Source: JAVVHH01 sp964657565 (GTDB lineage Bacteria; Pseudomonadota; Alphaproteobacteria; Acetobacterales; Acetobacteraceae). From it: a stretch of 64,000 bases of DNA. Below, piece by piece: positions 18,168-27,733 of this stretch (position 1 is its first letter; every line of letters begins with the position of its first letter). The notes under the pieces were generated by a model. It worked only from the letters and a program-made list of their open reading frames with translations. It searched no databases and was not told where the DNA came from. A program made the translations under genes and the position numbers. The stretch spans positions 1 through 64,000 of the forward strand of contig CAZZVQ010000011.1 in assembly GCA_964657565.1 (NCBI GenBank). The letters run 5' to 3'.

Positions 18168-19397
18168 TTATAGGTCGGGCGCCAGCGGCATCGTGACACC
18201 GCCCTTGATGCCGCCGGTTGGGCCGTCCATGCCGGGATTGATGTCGAACTCGAAGATCTCGGTCGGCAGCCATAGCGTCGCGCACGAGTTCGGAATGTCG
18301 ACCACGCCGCTGATGTGGCCCTGCACCGGCGCGGTGCCGAGGATCGAGTAGGCCTGGGCGCCGGAATAGCCGAACTTCTTCATGTATTCGATGGCGTTCA
18401 GGCACGCCTGCCGATAGGCGACGTTCACGTCGAGGTAGTGCTGCTCGCCGCTCTCATCGACCGAGATGCCCTCGAAGATCAGGTAGTCGGTGTAGTTCGG
18501 CTTGATCACGCTCGGCTTGAAGATCGGGTTCTTGATCCCGTATTTCGCCATGCCGCCCTTGATCACCTCCACCTTGAGGTGGATCCAGCCGGGCATCTCG
18601 ATCGCGCCGCAGAAGGTGATCTCGCCGTCGCCCTGGCTGAAATGCAGATCGCCCATCGAAAGGCCGGCGCCAGGCACGTAGACCGGGAAGAACACGCGGG
18701 CGCCGCGGGAGAGGTCCTTGATGTCGCAGTTGCCGCCGTGCTCGCGGGGCGGCACCGTCCGCGCGCCGGTGGCGGCCGCGGCTGCCTTCGCGTCACCCTT
18801 GAGACGGCCCATATGCGCGGTCGGCGCGAATGGCGCGTTGGCCAGCGGCGGCATCCGGGTCGGGTTAGTAGCGATCAACCCGGTCTCGCGCTTGTTCCAT
18901 GTGTCGAGCAGCTTGGGGTCCGGCAGGCAGCCGATCAGGCCCGGATGGATCAGCCCGGCGAAGTTCACGCCCGGAACGTGCCGGGACGAGGTGAACATGC
19001 CCTTGAAGTCCCAAATGGATTTTTGGGCTTCGGGGAAGTGGTCGGTCAGGAAGCCGCCACCGTTCTTCTTGGAGAAGAAGCCGTTGAAGCCCCAGCTATT
19101 GTGCGGGAAGGCGCCGATATCGAGGAAATCGACCACCAGAAGATCGCCGGGCTCGGCGCCCTCGACGCCGACGGGGCCGCTGAGGAAATGGACGATGGAG
19201 AGATCGATGTCGCGGACGTCGGAGGCGTCGTCGTTGTTCTTGATGAAACCGCCGGTCCAGTCGTAGCACTCGATGATGAAATCCTGGCCGGGCTTGACGG
19301 TGGCGACCATCGGGATGTCCGGGTGCCAGCGGTTGTGGATCATGTCGTTGTCGTAGGCGGATTGCGACAGGTCGACCTTGATCAGCGTGTCCGTCAT
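18168..19397 (-). CDS. fmdA: Formamidase/acetamidase FmdA
   Basis: This 409-residue cytoplasmic amidohydrolase converts formamide (and less well acetamide) to ammonia and the acid. The sequence tracks Methylophilus FmdA along its whole length: N-R-W-H-P-D-I-P near 22, H-F-L-S-G-P-V-G-V-E-G-A-E-P-G-D-L, F-A-G-L-I-H-P-G-L-I-G, H-G-G-N-C-D-I-K, G-D-L-H-F-S-Q-G-D-G-E and L-G-T-A-P-V-Q-G-H-I-S-G. Length is typical. ATG 19397 matches the family start (M-T-D-T-L-I-K-V-D-L); GGGAG lies upstream. It follows urtE closely, tying amide import to hydrolysis and nitrogen supply. Confidence 0.93.
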   Translation of the reverse strand: MTDTLIKVDLSQSAYDNDMIHNRWHPDIPMVATVKPGQDFIIECYDWTGGFIKNNDDASDVRDIDLSIVHFLSGPVGVEGAEPGDLLVVDFLDIGAFPHNSWGFNGFFSKKNGGGFLTDHFPEAQKSIWDFKGMFTSSRHVPGVNFAGLIHPGLIGCLPDPKLLDTWNKRETGLIATNPTRMPPLANAPFAPTAHMGRLKGDAKAAAAATGARTVPPREHGGNCDIKDLSRGARVFFPVYVPGAGLSMGDLHFSQGDGEITFCGAIEMPGWIHLKVEVIKGGMAKYGIKNPIFKPSVIKPNYTDYLIFEGISVDESGEQHYLDVNVAYRQACLNAIEYMKKFGYSGAQAYSILGTAPVQGHISGVVDIPNSCATLWLPTEIFEFDINPGMDGPTGGIKGGVTMPLAPDL

Positions 19398-19420
19398 GTG
19401 TTTTCGTTCTCCCTTACGAT

Positions 19421-20110
19421 TCAAACGGCGAGGTAGCGGGCAACCGTCTCTTGATCGACGTCGGCGCGGTTGTCTTCGTGCACGATCGTGCCGCCCTCGA
19501 GGACGATGACGCGGTCAGCGATGTCCAGCGCGAAGCTCAGCACCTGCTCGGACGCGATGATGCTGAGGCCGCGCTCGTCACGGATGCGGCGCAGCGTGCG
19601 GCCGAGTTCGAGGATGATGGAGGGCTGGATGCCCTCGGTCGGTTCGTCCAACAGCAGCACCTTGGGGTTGGTGGCGAGCGCGCGGGCGATGGCGAGTTGC
19701 TGTTGCTGGCCGCCAGACAGATTGCCGCCGCGGCGGGCGCGCATCTCCTTCAGGACCGGAAACAGCTCGTAGATATCCGGCGGGACGGTCTTGCCGCCAT
19801 GGACGAACAGGCCGGTCTCGATGTTGTCCTGGACGGTCATGGTGGGAAACACCATGCGGCCCTGCGGAACATACGCCAGGCCGGCCTTGACGCGGAGATG
19901 GCTCGGGAGCTTGGCGATGTCGGTACCGTTCAACTCGATCGAACCGGCCTTGACCGGAATGGCGCCGATGAGCGAGCGCATCAGGGTCGACTTGCCCATC
20001 CCGTTGCGACCGACCACGACCAGGATCTCGGCTTGCCCGAGGCTGAAATCGAGCCCGTGGAGGGCCTCACTCTGGCCATAACCGGCCCGCAGGCCGCGGA
20101 CATTCAGCAT
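19421..20110 (-). CDS. urtE: Urea/short-chain amide ABC transporter ATP-binding protein UrtE
   Basis: A 229-residue LivF-like ATPase. Walker A is G-R-N-G-M-G-K-S-T, the signature L-S-G-G-Q-Q-Q-Q-L-A-I-A-R-A, and Walker B V-L-L-L-D-E-P-T-E-G-I-Q-P-S. Y-V-P-Q-G-R-M-V-F-P and E-G-I-Q-P-S-I-I are characteristic of UrtE rather than amino-acid LivF. It powers import with UrtD. It starts 3 nt after the urtD stop and precedes fmdA. In methylotrophs the same proteins are called FmdDEF-type amide transporters, so the substrate could be formamide or acetamide rather than urea. Confidence 0.9.
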   Translation of the reverse strand: MLNVRGLRAGYGQSEALHGLDFSLGQAEILVVVGRNGMGKSTLMRSLIGAIPVKAGSIELNGTDIAKLPSHLRVKAGLAYVPQGRMVFPTMTVQDNIETGLFVHGGKTVPPDIYELFPVLKEMRARRGGNLSGGQQQQLAIARALATNPKVLLLDEPTEGIQPSIILELGRTLRRIRDERGLSIIASEQVLSFALDIADRVIVLEGGTIVHEDNRADVDQETVARYLAV

Positions 20111-20113
20111 GGT

Positions 20114-20863
20114 TTAATGTCCAAGATACACCTCGACGACTTTGGGGTCGGATTTGACGTGCTCGATCGAGCCCTCGGAGATGATCTTGCCTTGATGCAG
20201 GACCGTCACCTTGTGGGCGATGTCTTCGACGAAGCCCATGTCGTGCTCGATCACCAGGACGGAGCGGTCCTTGATGATCCGATGCAGCAACTCGGCCGTC
20301 TTCTTGCGCTCGCTCACGCTCATGCCGGCGACCGGTTCGTCGAGCATGAGCAGGGCCGGGTCCTGGATCAGGAGCATGCCGATCTCGAGCCATTGCTTCT
20401 GGCCGTGGCTCAAATACTCGGCGTAGTCGTCGAGATGGGCTTCGAGGAAGATGTCGTGGGCGACTTGCTCGACCCGTTCGCGGACTGCGGCATCGCGCTT
20501 GAAGGAGAGTGCGCCGAACACGGTGCGGCCGCGCGGGTAGGAGATCTCGAGATTCTCGAAGACGGTGAGGTCTTCGTAGATCGACGGTGTCTGGAACTTG
20601 CGGCCGACACCGGCGCGGACGATCTCGTGCTCCTTCATCTTGGTCAGCTCGCGCCCCTCGAACGCGATGGAGCCGGTGGTCGCCTTGGTTCGACCGCAGA
20701 TGAGGTCGAGTACCGTGGTCTTGCCGGCACCGTTGGGCCCGATGATGACGCGGATCTCGTTGCGGTCGAGGTAGAATGAGAGGTCGTCGACGGCGCGGAA
20801 GCCGTCGAACGAGACGGTCAGCCCTTCGACGGAGAGGAGGAAGTCGGTTCCAGGATTACTCAC
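20114..20863 (-). CDS. urtD: Urea/short-chain amide ABC transporter ATP-binding protein UrtD
   Basis: A 249-residue LivG-like ATPase with Walker A G-P-N-G-A-G-K-T-T and Walker B L-L-M-L-D-E-P-V-A-G-M. The ABC signature is altered to L-S-H-G-Q-K-Q-W-L-E-I-G, the form usual for UrtD. I-I-C-G-R-T-K-type wording after Walker A also fits. ATG 20863 overlaps the urtC stop. It pairs with UrtE to drive the UrtB/UrtC permease. Confidence 0.9.
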   Translation of the reverse strand: MSNPGTDFLLSVEGLTVSFDGFRAVDDLSFYLDRNEIRVIIGPNGAGKTTVLDLICGRTKATTGSIAFEGRELTKMKEHEIVRAGVGRKFQTPSIYEDLTVFENLEISYPRGRTVFGALSFKRDAAVRERVEQVAHDIFLEAHLDDYAEYLSHGQKQWLEIGMLLIQDPALLMLDEPVAGMSVSERKKTAELLHRIIKDRSVLVIEHDMGFVEDIAHKVTVLHQGKIISEGSIEHVKSDPKVVEVYLGH

Positions 20864-22002
20864 TGCCGGGCTCCCTGCTCGAGCGCATGCGGAGCCTCGA
20901 CGCTCGCAATGGTCGGCTGGCGGCCCTTTGGCTTCGGCAAGATCCGGTCCAGCAATGGATCGACATATTGGCGGTAAACCCCGGCGAGACCGTTCGGGAA
21001 TGCGACCACCACGATGATGAACAGCGACCCCATCGCCAGTAACCAGGCCTGCGGTGCCGCCTCCGAGAACGATGTCCGCGCCCAGCAGACGATCAGCGCG
21101 CCGTAGATCGCGCCCAGCAACGACGTGCGCCCACCGACGGCACAGTAGATCACCATCTCGATCGAGGGCACGATGCCGACGAAGGACGGCGACATGAAGC
21201 CGACCTGCAGCGTGAACGTCGCGCCGCCGATCCCGGCCAGGGCAGCGGCGAAGCAGAAGACAAACACCTTGAAATGCGCGACGTCGTAACCGGAGAACCG
21301 CACCCGATCTTCCTTGTCGCGCATGGCGACGAGGATGCGCCCGAGTTTGCTGCGGCGGACGAACTGCGCCAGCAGCACGCAGCCCAGCAGCAGCCCGGCG
21401 TTGACGAAGTAGAGCACGTCCTTGGCATGGTCCGGCCGGATGTCCCAGCCGTGCAACGTTCGCAGGTCGGTGATGCCGTTGACCCCGCCGGTGTAGCCCT
21501 GTTGGCCGATGATCAGGATGGTCAGGATGGCGGCGACGGCCTGGGTGATGATGGCGAAGTAGGTGCCGCCGACCCGGCGGGTGAACATGGCCAGCCCAAT
21601 GACCAACGCGAGCAGCATCGGCACCAGTGGAACGGCCAGGATAGTGAAGACCAGGCTGTGGAACGGCTCCCAGAACCAGGGCAGCGACGTGATCTGGTTC
21701 CAGTCCATGAAGTCGGGGATGCCCGGCGTGGACTGGATCTTGGTCGCCTCGGGCGTGGACGCCTCGAGTTTGAGGAACATCGCCATGCAGTAGCCGCCGA
21801 GCCCGAAGAACACGCCCTGGCCGAGGCTCAGGATGCCCGCATCGCCCCAGCAGAGGACGAGGCCGAGCACGACGAAGCCGTAGGTCAGGTATTTGCCGAC
21901 GAGGTTGAGGCGGAACGCGTCGAGTGCGAGCGGGAGAACGACGAGCAGGAGCAGCGCCAACATCCCGATCCAGAGAATGTCCTTGCGGTTCAGGAATGTC
22001 AT
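20860..22002 (-). CDS. urtC: Urea/short-chain amide ABC permease UrtC
   Basis: A 380-residue membrane permease of the LivM class with about ten hydrophobic segments, starting with a helix at residues 10-30. The cytoplasmic loop has the conserved R-R-S-K-L-G-R-I-L-V-A-M-R-D-K-E-D-R-V-R, where it contacts the ATPases. Length and the G-Q-Q-G-Y-T-G-G-V-N-G-I-T-D motif fit UrtC. It lies 10 nt downstream of urtB and overlaps urtD. Confidence 0.9.
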   Translation of the reverse strand: MTFLNRKDILWIGMLALLLLVVLPLALDAFRLNLVGKYLTYGFVVLGLVLCWGDAGILSLGQGVFFGLGGYCMAMFLKLEASTPEATKIQSTPGIPDFMDWNQITSLPWFWEPFHSLVFTILAVPLVPMLLALVIGLAMFTRRVGGTYFAIITQAVAAILTILIIGQQGYTGGVNGITDLRTLHGWDIRPDHAKDVLYFVNAGLLLGCVLLAQFVRRSKLGRILVAMRDKEDRVRFSGYDVAHFKVFVFCFAAALAGIGGATFTLQVGFMSPSFVGIVPSIEMVIYCAVGGRTSLLGAIYGALIVCWARTSFSEAAPQAWLLAMGSLFIIVVVAFPNGLAGVYRQYVDPLLDRILPKPKGRQPTIASVEAPHALEQGARQ

Positions 22003-22012
22003 GGCCGGCTCC

Positions 22013-22939
22013 TCACCGTCTAACCTTGAGGGCGAAGAGCCCCTGCGGCCTGATCATCAGGATCATGATTACCGCGAGCAGCACGATGACTTGCGCCATC
22101 GACCCGCTGAGGAAGAATTCGAGTGTCGAGCGTGCCTGCGAAATGGTGAACGCCGAGGCGATCGTTCCGGCCAGGCTCGCCGCACCGCCGAACACGACGA
22201 TGAGGAACGTGTCGACGATGTAGAGTTGGCCGGCGGTCGGGCTGGTCGAGCCGATCATGGTGAATGCGCTGCCGGCGACACCGGCGATGCCGCAGCCGAT
22301 GCCGAAGGTGACGCGATCGACTTTTTCGGTATCGATCCCGACCGCGCTGGCCATCATGCGGTTGGCGACGACCGCGCGGACCTGCTTGCCCCAGCCCATG
22401 CGGTAGATCAGCAGGAGCACACCGACGGTGATGATCGTCGTCAGCACCATGACGATGATCCCGTTGATCGGGATCTGGATCGATTCCGTGAGATCGGCCG
22501 CGCCCATCATCCAATCCGGCTGGTCCACGCCGACCTCGCGGGCGCCGAACACGGAGCGGTAGACCTGCTGGAGGATCAAACTGAGGCCCCAGGTAGCCAG
22601 CAAGGTGTCGAGCGGCCGCTTGTAGAGGCGGCTGATCAGCGCCCATTCGATGAACATCCCGAGCGCGCCGGCCACGATGAATGCCAGCACGACGGCCACG
22701 AAGAAGTATGCCGAGAACAGACCCGGCATATACTTCGTGAACACCTGTGAAGTCAGGTAAGTGACGTAAGCGCCGAGGATCATGAACTCCCCATGCGCCA
22801 TGTTGATCACGCCCATTTGGCCGAAGATAACCGCCAGCCCCAGCGCCATCAACACGAACACGGAGAACAGGATCAGCCCGGCAAAGCCCTGCATCGCCAT
22901 GATCGAGCCGAGCTCGCCCATCGTATAGCCTGCGAACAT
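22013..22939 (-). CDS. urtB: Urea/short-chain amide ABC permease UrtB
   Basis: A 308-residue LivH-class permease. G-Q-M-G-V-I-N-M-A-H-G-E-F-M-I-L-G-A-Y is the family hallmark near residue 40, and the loop G-K-Q-V-R-A-V-V-A-N-R-M-M-A-S-A-V-G-I is the ATPase-contact motif. ATG 22939 is preferred over the longer open frame because the membrane protein begins there and a purine-rich GGAGAACGGGAA precedes it. It follows urtA by 35 nt. Confidence 0.9.
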   Translation of the reverse strand: MFAGYTMGELGSIMAMQGFAGLILFSVFVLMALGLAVIFGQMGVINMAHGEFMILGAYVTYLTSQVFTKYMPGLFSAYFFVAVVLAFIVAGALGMFIEWALISRLYKRPLDTLLATWGLSLILQQVYRSVFGAREVGVDQPDWMMGAADLTESIQIPINGIIVMVLTTIITVGVLLLIYRMGWGKQVRAVVANRMMASAVGIDTEKVDRVTFGIGCGIAGVAGSAFTMIGSTSPTAGQLYIVDTFLIVVFGGAASLAGTIASAFTISQARSTLEFFLSGSMAQVIVLLAVIMILMIRPQGLFALKVRR

Positions 22940-22974
22940 TTCCCGTTCTCCGTTACTCTGATGTTTCTGCGAAG

Positions 22975-24225
22975 TTACTGATAGCCGGCCGGGAACGGGT
23001 CCGGCTTGATCAGCTCGGGCGACTCGTAGACGACCTTGAACTGGCCATCGAGTTGAGCCTGCGCGACCCGGGTCTTGCTCCACAGATGGTGGTTCGGGTC
23101 GATGCGGACGTAGCCCTCGGGCGCCCCCTTGAACTCGATCCCCCCCGAGGCGGCCGCGATCTTGTCGACGTCGAAACTACCGGCTTTCTCCACCGTGAGC
23201 TTCCACAGCCAGGGCCCGAGATACGCCGCCTGCGCCACGTCGCCGATCACGCTCTTGGCACCGTAGGTCTTCTTGAAGGCAGCGACGAACTTCTTGTTGT
23301 TGTCGTTGTCGAGACTTTGGAAGTATTTCATGCAGGAATAGGCGTTGGCAATGTTGTCGCCGCCGATGCCTTCGACTTCGTCTTCGGTCACCGAGATGGT
23401 CAGCAGCGTCTGCTTGCTCAGATCGACGCCGGCCGCCTTGAGTTGCTTGTAGAACGCCACGTTGGAGCCGCCGACGACGGTGGTGAAGATCACGTCCGGC
23501 TTGGTCAGCTTGATCTTGTTGATCACCGAGTTGAACTGGGTGTGGCCGAGCGGGAAATAATCCTCGCCGACGACCTTGCTGGCTTGCAGATGGCCTTCGA
23601 TGTGCTTGCGGGCGATCTTGTTGGAGGTGCGCGGCCAGATGTAATCCGACCCGACCAGATAGAAGCTCTTGCTGCCCTTGGTCTTCTGGACCCAGTCGAG
23701 GCTGGCGAGGATTTGCTGCGTGGCTTCCTGACCGGTGTAGATGACGTTCTTGGATTGCTCGAGACCCTCGTAGAAGGTCGGGTAATACAGCATGCCATTG
23801 AGCTGCTCGAGGACCGGCAGCACCGCCTTGCGCGAGGCCGAGGTCCAGCAGCCGAAGATCGCGGCGACGTGGTCGCTGGCGAGCAGCTTCTTGGCCTTCT
23901 CGGCGAAGGTCGGCCAGTCGCTGGCGCCGTCCTCCTGGATGATCTTGATCTGCCGGCCCAGGATGCCGCCGGACTCGTTGATCTGCGCGATCGCCAGCTT
24001 TTCGGCCTCGATCGACCCGGTTTCGCTGATTGCCATCGTGCCGGTGGCCGAGTGTAGGATACCGACCGTGACGGTGTCGTCGGTCACCGCCAGCCCGGTC
24101 GTGCTGACCGCCGAGGTGGCGGGGCCAGCGGCCCAGGCGGAACGCGGCAGCAGGGCCGCGGCCGGCAGGGCGGCCATCCCTTGAAGCAGGCGGCGGCGAA
24201 GTGGCGAGTGCGGAGCGTCGTCCAT
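22975..24225 (-). CDS. urtA: Urea/short-chain amide binding protein UrtA
   Basis: This 416-residue periplasmic receptor starts at ATG 24225 with AAGGA 7 nt upstream. The leader has R-R-R-L-L-Q-G and a hydrophobic stretch ending A-W-A, consistent with Tat export. The mature part is a Leu/Ile/Val-type fold with G-I-L-H-S-A-T-G-T-M-A, G-C-W-T-S-A-S-R-K-A-V-L-P-V and Y-Y-P-T-F-Y-E-G, the amide/urea pocket signature shared with AmiC. It delivers substrate to UrtBC. It is the first gene of the urt-fmd operon and is divergent from the sensor kinase, which probably controls it. Confidence 0.92.
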   Translation of the reverse strand: MDDAPHSPLRRRLLQGMAALPAAALLPRSAWAAGPATSAVSTTGLAVTDDTVTVGILHSATGTMAISETGSIEAEKLAIAQINESGGILGRQIKIIQEDGASDWPTFAEKAKKLLASDHVAAIFGCWTSASRKAVLPVLEQLNGMLYYPTFYEGLEQSKNVIYTGQEATQQILASLDWVQKTKGSKSFYLVGSDYIWPRTSNKIARKHIEGHLQASKVVGEDYFPLGHTQFNSVINKIKLTKPDVIFTTVVGGSNVAFYKQLKAAGVDLSKQTLLTISVTEDEVEGIGGDNIANAYSCMKYFQSLDNDNNKKFVAAFKKTYGAKSVIGDVAQAAYLGPWLWKLTVEKAGSFDVDKIAAASGGIEFKGAPEGYVRIDPNHHLWSKTRVAQAQLDGQFKVVYESPELIKPDPFPAGYQ

Positions 24226-24282
24226 GAGTGATCCTTGATTGAATGATGGAACTAGCGTGGTGCGCCGCACGATCAGAGCGGA

Positions 24283-24300
24283 ATACGTTAAATGACGTAT
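24283..24300. promoter_or_regulatory. Inverted repeat between urtA and the sensor kinase
   Basis: ATACGT-taaatg-ACGTAT is a 6-bp arm inverted repeat in the 139-bp divergent region. It is a candidate operator for the LuxR-type response regulator encoded downstream of the kinase. No clean promoter boxes were placed with confidence. Confidence 0.35.
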
Positions 24301-24364
24301 AGAGGAACGTTTCGCTGCGGTGCAGCGTGACCCGCCACGGCGAGCGGAGGATTGGACGACATCC

Positions 24365-27300
24365 ATGGCGGCGCGACAGCGGATCGTGCGAATACGGCGT
24401 GACTACAACCAATGGGTCGCCAATCAGACCCTGGAGGACTACGCGCTCCGGTTCACCGCCAAGGCCTCGCGGCGCTGGTCGGCCTCGCGGGTCGCCAACA
24501 CGGCACTGGGCGGCATCTCGTTCTTGGCGCTCGAGGCATTCGGCGGCACCGTGACCATCGGCTACGGGTTCAGCAACGCGATCCCGGCGATCCTGGTCGT
24601 GAGCCTGCTCATCGCTCTGACCGCGCTGCCGATCAGTTTCTACGCCGCGCGCGATGGCGTCGACATCGACCTGCTCACGCGCGGCGCCGGGTTCGGCTAC
24701 ATCGGCTCGACCATCACGTCACTGATCTACGCGTCGTTCACCTTCATCTTCTTCGCCATCGAAGCGGCCATCCTCGCCGCGATGCTGGAGACCTGCTTCG
24801 GCATCCCGCCCTCGCTCGGCTACATCTTGTGCTCCGTCGCCGTCGTGCCGCTGGCGACGCACGGCATCACCTTCATCAGCCGCGTCCAGCTCTGGTCTCA
24901 GCCGCTCTGGATCGTGCTGCAGCTCTTGCCGTTCATCGTCATCGCATTCAGCGGAGCCGGCGCCTTCCAGGATTGGGCGTCGTATCCGGGCACGGCGCCT
25001 GGCGCGGATGGTGGGTTCCACCTCGTCTTGTTCGGCGCGGCAGCGTCGGTGGTGTTCTCGCTGGTCGCGCAGGTCGGCGAGCAGGTCGACTACCTGCGCT
25101 TCTTGCCCGCCCGTGTGCCGGGTCGGTCACATGCAGGGTGGTGGGCGGCGATGCTGGCGGGTGGACCGGGCTGGATCGTGTTCGGGTCGCTCAAGCTGTT
25201 GGCCGGGTCGTTTCTGGCGTGGTTGGCGGTTTCGGAGGGGGTCGCACCCACGCTCGCACGCCAGCCGAACACGATGTACGAGGTCGCGTTCAGGCATGTG
25301 GTCCAGTCGCCGATCGCGGCGCTCGCGCTGGCGGCGTGCTTCGTCGTGATCTCGCAGCTCAAGATCAACTTGACGAACGCGTACGCCGGGTCGATCGGCT
25401 GGTCGAATTTCTTCTCGCGCCTGACCCATAGCCATCCCGGCCGGGTCGTTTGGCTCGTGTTCAATATCGCCATCGCGCTGCTGCTGATGGAACTCGGGAT
25501 CTACCAGGCGATCGAGCATACCTTGATGCTGTATTCCGCCGTCGCCGCGGCCTGGGTGGGTGCGCTGGTGGCCGACCTCGTGGTCAACAAGCCGCTCGGC
25601 CTCAGCCCGGCCTACATCGAATTCAAGCGTGCGCATCTCTACGACATCAACCCGGTCGGCTGCGGCGCGATGCTGATCGCCGTCGCCGCCGCCGCGCTGT
25701 CCTTCAGCGGCGCGGTCGGAGCGGTCATGGAGGCCTTCACCCCCTTCGTCGCCTTCGCGGCCGCCTTCCTCGCCGCCCCGCTGATCGCCTGGGCAACGGA
25801 CGGGCGCTACTATCTCGCGCGCAAGCCGCGGGCGCATTGGATGCGGCAGAGCACGATCGTCTGCTCGGTCTGCGAACACCCGTTCGAGCCGGAGGACATG
25901 GCGTTCTGCCCCGTCTATGCCGGGCCGATCTGCTCGCTCTGCTGCTCGCTCGATGCGCGGTGCCACGACGCTTGCAAGCCGCACGCGCGGTTGTCGCAAC
26001 AGATGCTGCAGACGATCGAGGGATGGACGTCGCCTGCCGTGCGCACGCGCCTGGCCGGGCCGCTCGGCCGGTGGACGGGGATGGTGGCGCTTCTCACCGC
26101 CCTGATCGGCATCGTGTTGGTTGGTATCTACGGCCACCTGGCGGCCGCGATCCCGGGTGAGCAGGAGACGCTGGCACAGGCCTTGTGGACCGCGTTCCTG
26201 ATCCTCCTGCCGGTGATCGGCGTGCTTGCTTGGCTCGTCACGCTCAGCCAGGAGAGCCGGCGCGTGGCGCAGCAGGAGTTCGAGCGGCAAGCCGATCTGC
26301 TGCACCACGAGATCGAGGCGCACGAGCGGACCGATGTGAACCTGCAGAAGGCGAAGGAGGCGGCCGAGGCGGCCAACCTCGCCAAGAGCCGCTATGTCGT
26401 CGGCATCAGCCACGAGTTGCGCAGTCCGTTGAACGCGATCCTCGGCTACGCGCAGTTGATGGAAGGCGACCCCAGCATCAGTGCGCACCGGCGCGAGCAC
26501 ATCAAGATCATCCGCCACAGCGGCGATCACATGGCCGGGCTGATCGAAGGCCTGCTGGACATTTCCAAGATCGAGGCCGGCCGGATCGACATCTACCGCG
26601 ACCAGGTCCGGCTTGGTGAGTTCCTGCAGCAATTGGCCGACATGTTCCGCATCCAGGCGGAGGCCCGCGGGATCGGGTTCGTGTACGCCAGCCCGGGCCG
26701 CATGCCGGGAATCGTGTTCACCGACGAGCGCCGCCTGCGGCAGATCCTGATCAACCTGCTGTCCAACGCGGTGAAGTTCACCCATACCGGCGAGGTCCGG
26801 TTCTCGCTCCGCTGGCGTAGCGACGTGGCCGAGTTCGAGGTGGCCGATAGCGGGATCGGCATCAGCGCCAAGGACATCGATCGCATCTTCGAACCGTTCG
26901 AGCGCGTGGATAGCGGTCGCAATCTGGCGAGTCCCGGCATCGGGCTGGGGCTGACCATCACCAAGCTGCTGACGCAGATCATGGGCGGGGAGCTGACGGT
27001 CAGCAGCACGCCCGGCGAGGGGAGCCGTTTCACCGTACGCGTGCGCCTGTCCGAGGCGTTGCAGCCGCACAAGCCGGCGCCGATCGAAAGCCGCGTTCTC
27101 GGCTATGCCGGACGGCGGCTCACCGTACTGATCGCCGATGACGACAAGGTGCATCGAGGCCTGCTGCAAGACTTGCTCTCGCCGCTCGGCTTCATCGTGT
27201 TTGCCGCACCCGACGGGGATGCGTGCGTTCGCATGGCCGCAGAATGCCGCCCGGATCTCCTGCTCGTCGACATCTCGATGCCGGGAATGAACGGCTGGAG

Positions 27301-27733
27301 CGTTGCCAAGCGGATGCGCCAGGACGGCTTCGACCGGCTGAAGATCATCGTCGTCTCCGCCAACGCCGCCGAGCTGATCCGCCCCGAAGGCGAGCCGCAT
27401 TTTCATGACGACGTGGTGGCTAAGCCGATCGGGCTGGCCGACCTGCTGGCCCGTATCCGCGCCGTCATGCAGTTGGAATGGACCGCTCCCGACCCGGTCG
27501 TGGAGGCGCCGGAGGAGACCGGGCCCATCGGCGCGCTCGACCCGGTCGATCGCCGGTCCCTCATCGAGCTGGGCTCGATCGGCTACGTCCGCGCCATCCA
27601 CGCGCGACTGGACCAGATCGAGGAGGCCGAGCCGGCCCGCAGCCGCACGGTGGCGCGCCTGCGGCAGCTCGTGTCGCAGTTCCAGATCAAGGCGTTCATG
27701 GACGCGCTCGGCCCACCCGGCGACGCGCCGTGA
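24365..27733 (+). CDS. NCS1 permease-like sensor fused to hybrid histidine kinase
   Basis: This 1122-residue inner-membrane protein has four visible parts. Residues 15-480 form a multi-helix NCS1 (cytosine/purine/allantoin) permease-like domain (L-G-G-I-S-F-L-A-L-E-A-F-G-G-T). Residues 500-540 are Cys-rich (C-S-V-C-E-H, C-P, C-S-L-C-C, C-H-D-A-C), probably zinc-binding. Two more helices and a coiled linker lead to a HisKA domain (S-H-E-L-R-S-P-L-N-A with H683) and an ATPase domain (N-L-L-S-N-A-V-K-F, D-S-G-I-G). A receiver near 910-1030 has D969. The permease part probably senses an imported or bound nitrogen compound. The gene is divergent from urtA and overlaps the response regulator by GTGA. 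ATG 24365 is the best family start; GGAGG lies 14 nt upstream. Confidence 0.85.
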   Translation: MAARQRIVRIRRDYNQWVANQTLEDYALRFTAKASRRWSASRVANTALGGISFLALEAFGGTVTIGYGFSNAIPAILVVSLLIALTALPISFYAARDGVDIDLLTRGAGFGYIGSTITSLIYASFTFIFFAIEAAILAAMLETCFGIPPSLGYILCSVAVVPLATHGITFISRVQLWSQPLWIVLQLLPFIVIAFSGAGAFQDWASYPGTAPGADGGFHLVLFGAAASVVFSLVAQVGEQVDYLRFLPARVPGRSHAGWWAAMLAGGPGWIVFGSLKLLAGSFLAWLAVSEGVAPTLARQPNTMYEVAFRHVVQSPIAALALAACFVVISQLKINLTNAYAGSIGWSNFFSRLTHSHPGRVVWLVFNIAIALLLMELGIYQAIEHTLMLYSAVAAAWVGALVADLVVNKPLGLSPAYIEFKRAHLYDINPVGCGAMLIAVAAAALSFSGAVGAVMEAFTPFVAFAAAFLAAPLIAWATDGRYYLARKPRAHWMRQSTIVCSVCEHPFEPEDMAFCPVYAGPICSLCCSLDARCHDACKPHARLSQQMLQTIEGWTSPAVRTRLAGPLGRWTGMVALLTALIGIVLVGIYGHLAAAIPGEQETLAQALWTAFLILLPVIGVLAWLVTLSQESRRVAQQEFERQADLLHHEIEAHERTDVNLQKAKEAAEAANLAKSRYVVGISHELRSPLNAILGYAQLMEGDPSISAHRREHIKIIRHSGDHMAGLIEGLLDISKIEAGRIDIYRDQVRLGEFLQQLADMFRIQAEARGIGFVYASPGRMPGIVFTDERRLRQILINLLSNAVKFTHTGEVRFSLRWRSDVAEFEVADSGIGISAKDIDRIFEPFERVDSGRNLASPGIGLGLTITKLLTQIMGGELTVSSTPGEGSRFTVRVRLSEALQPHKPAPIESRVLGYAGRRLTVLIADDDKVHRGLLQDLLSPLGFIVFAAPDGDACVRMAAECRPDLLLVDISMPGMNGWSVAKRMRQDGFDRLKIIVVSANAAELIRPEGEPHFHDDVVAKPIGLADLLARIRAVMQLEWTAPDPVVEAPEETGPIGALDPVDRRSLIELGSIGYVRAIHARLDQIEEAEPARSRTVARLRQLVSQFQIKAFMDALGPPGDAP

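Noticed and set aside
24300..24364. Sigma-54 promoter for urtA (TGGC...TGCA)
   Set aside because: The GG-to-GC distance is one base too long.
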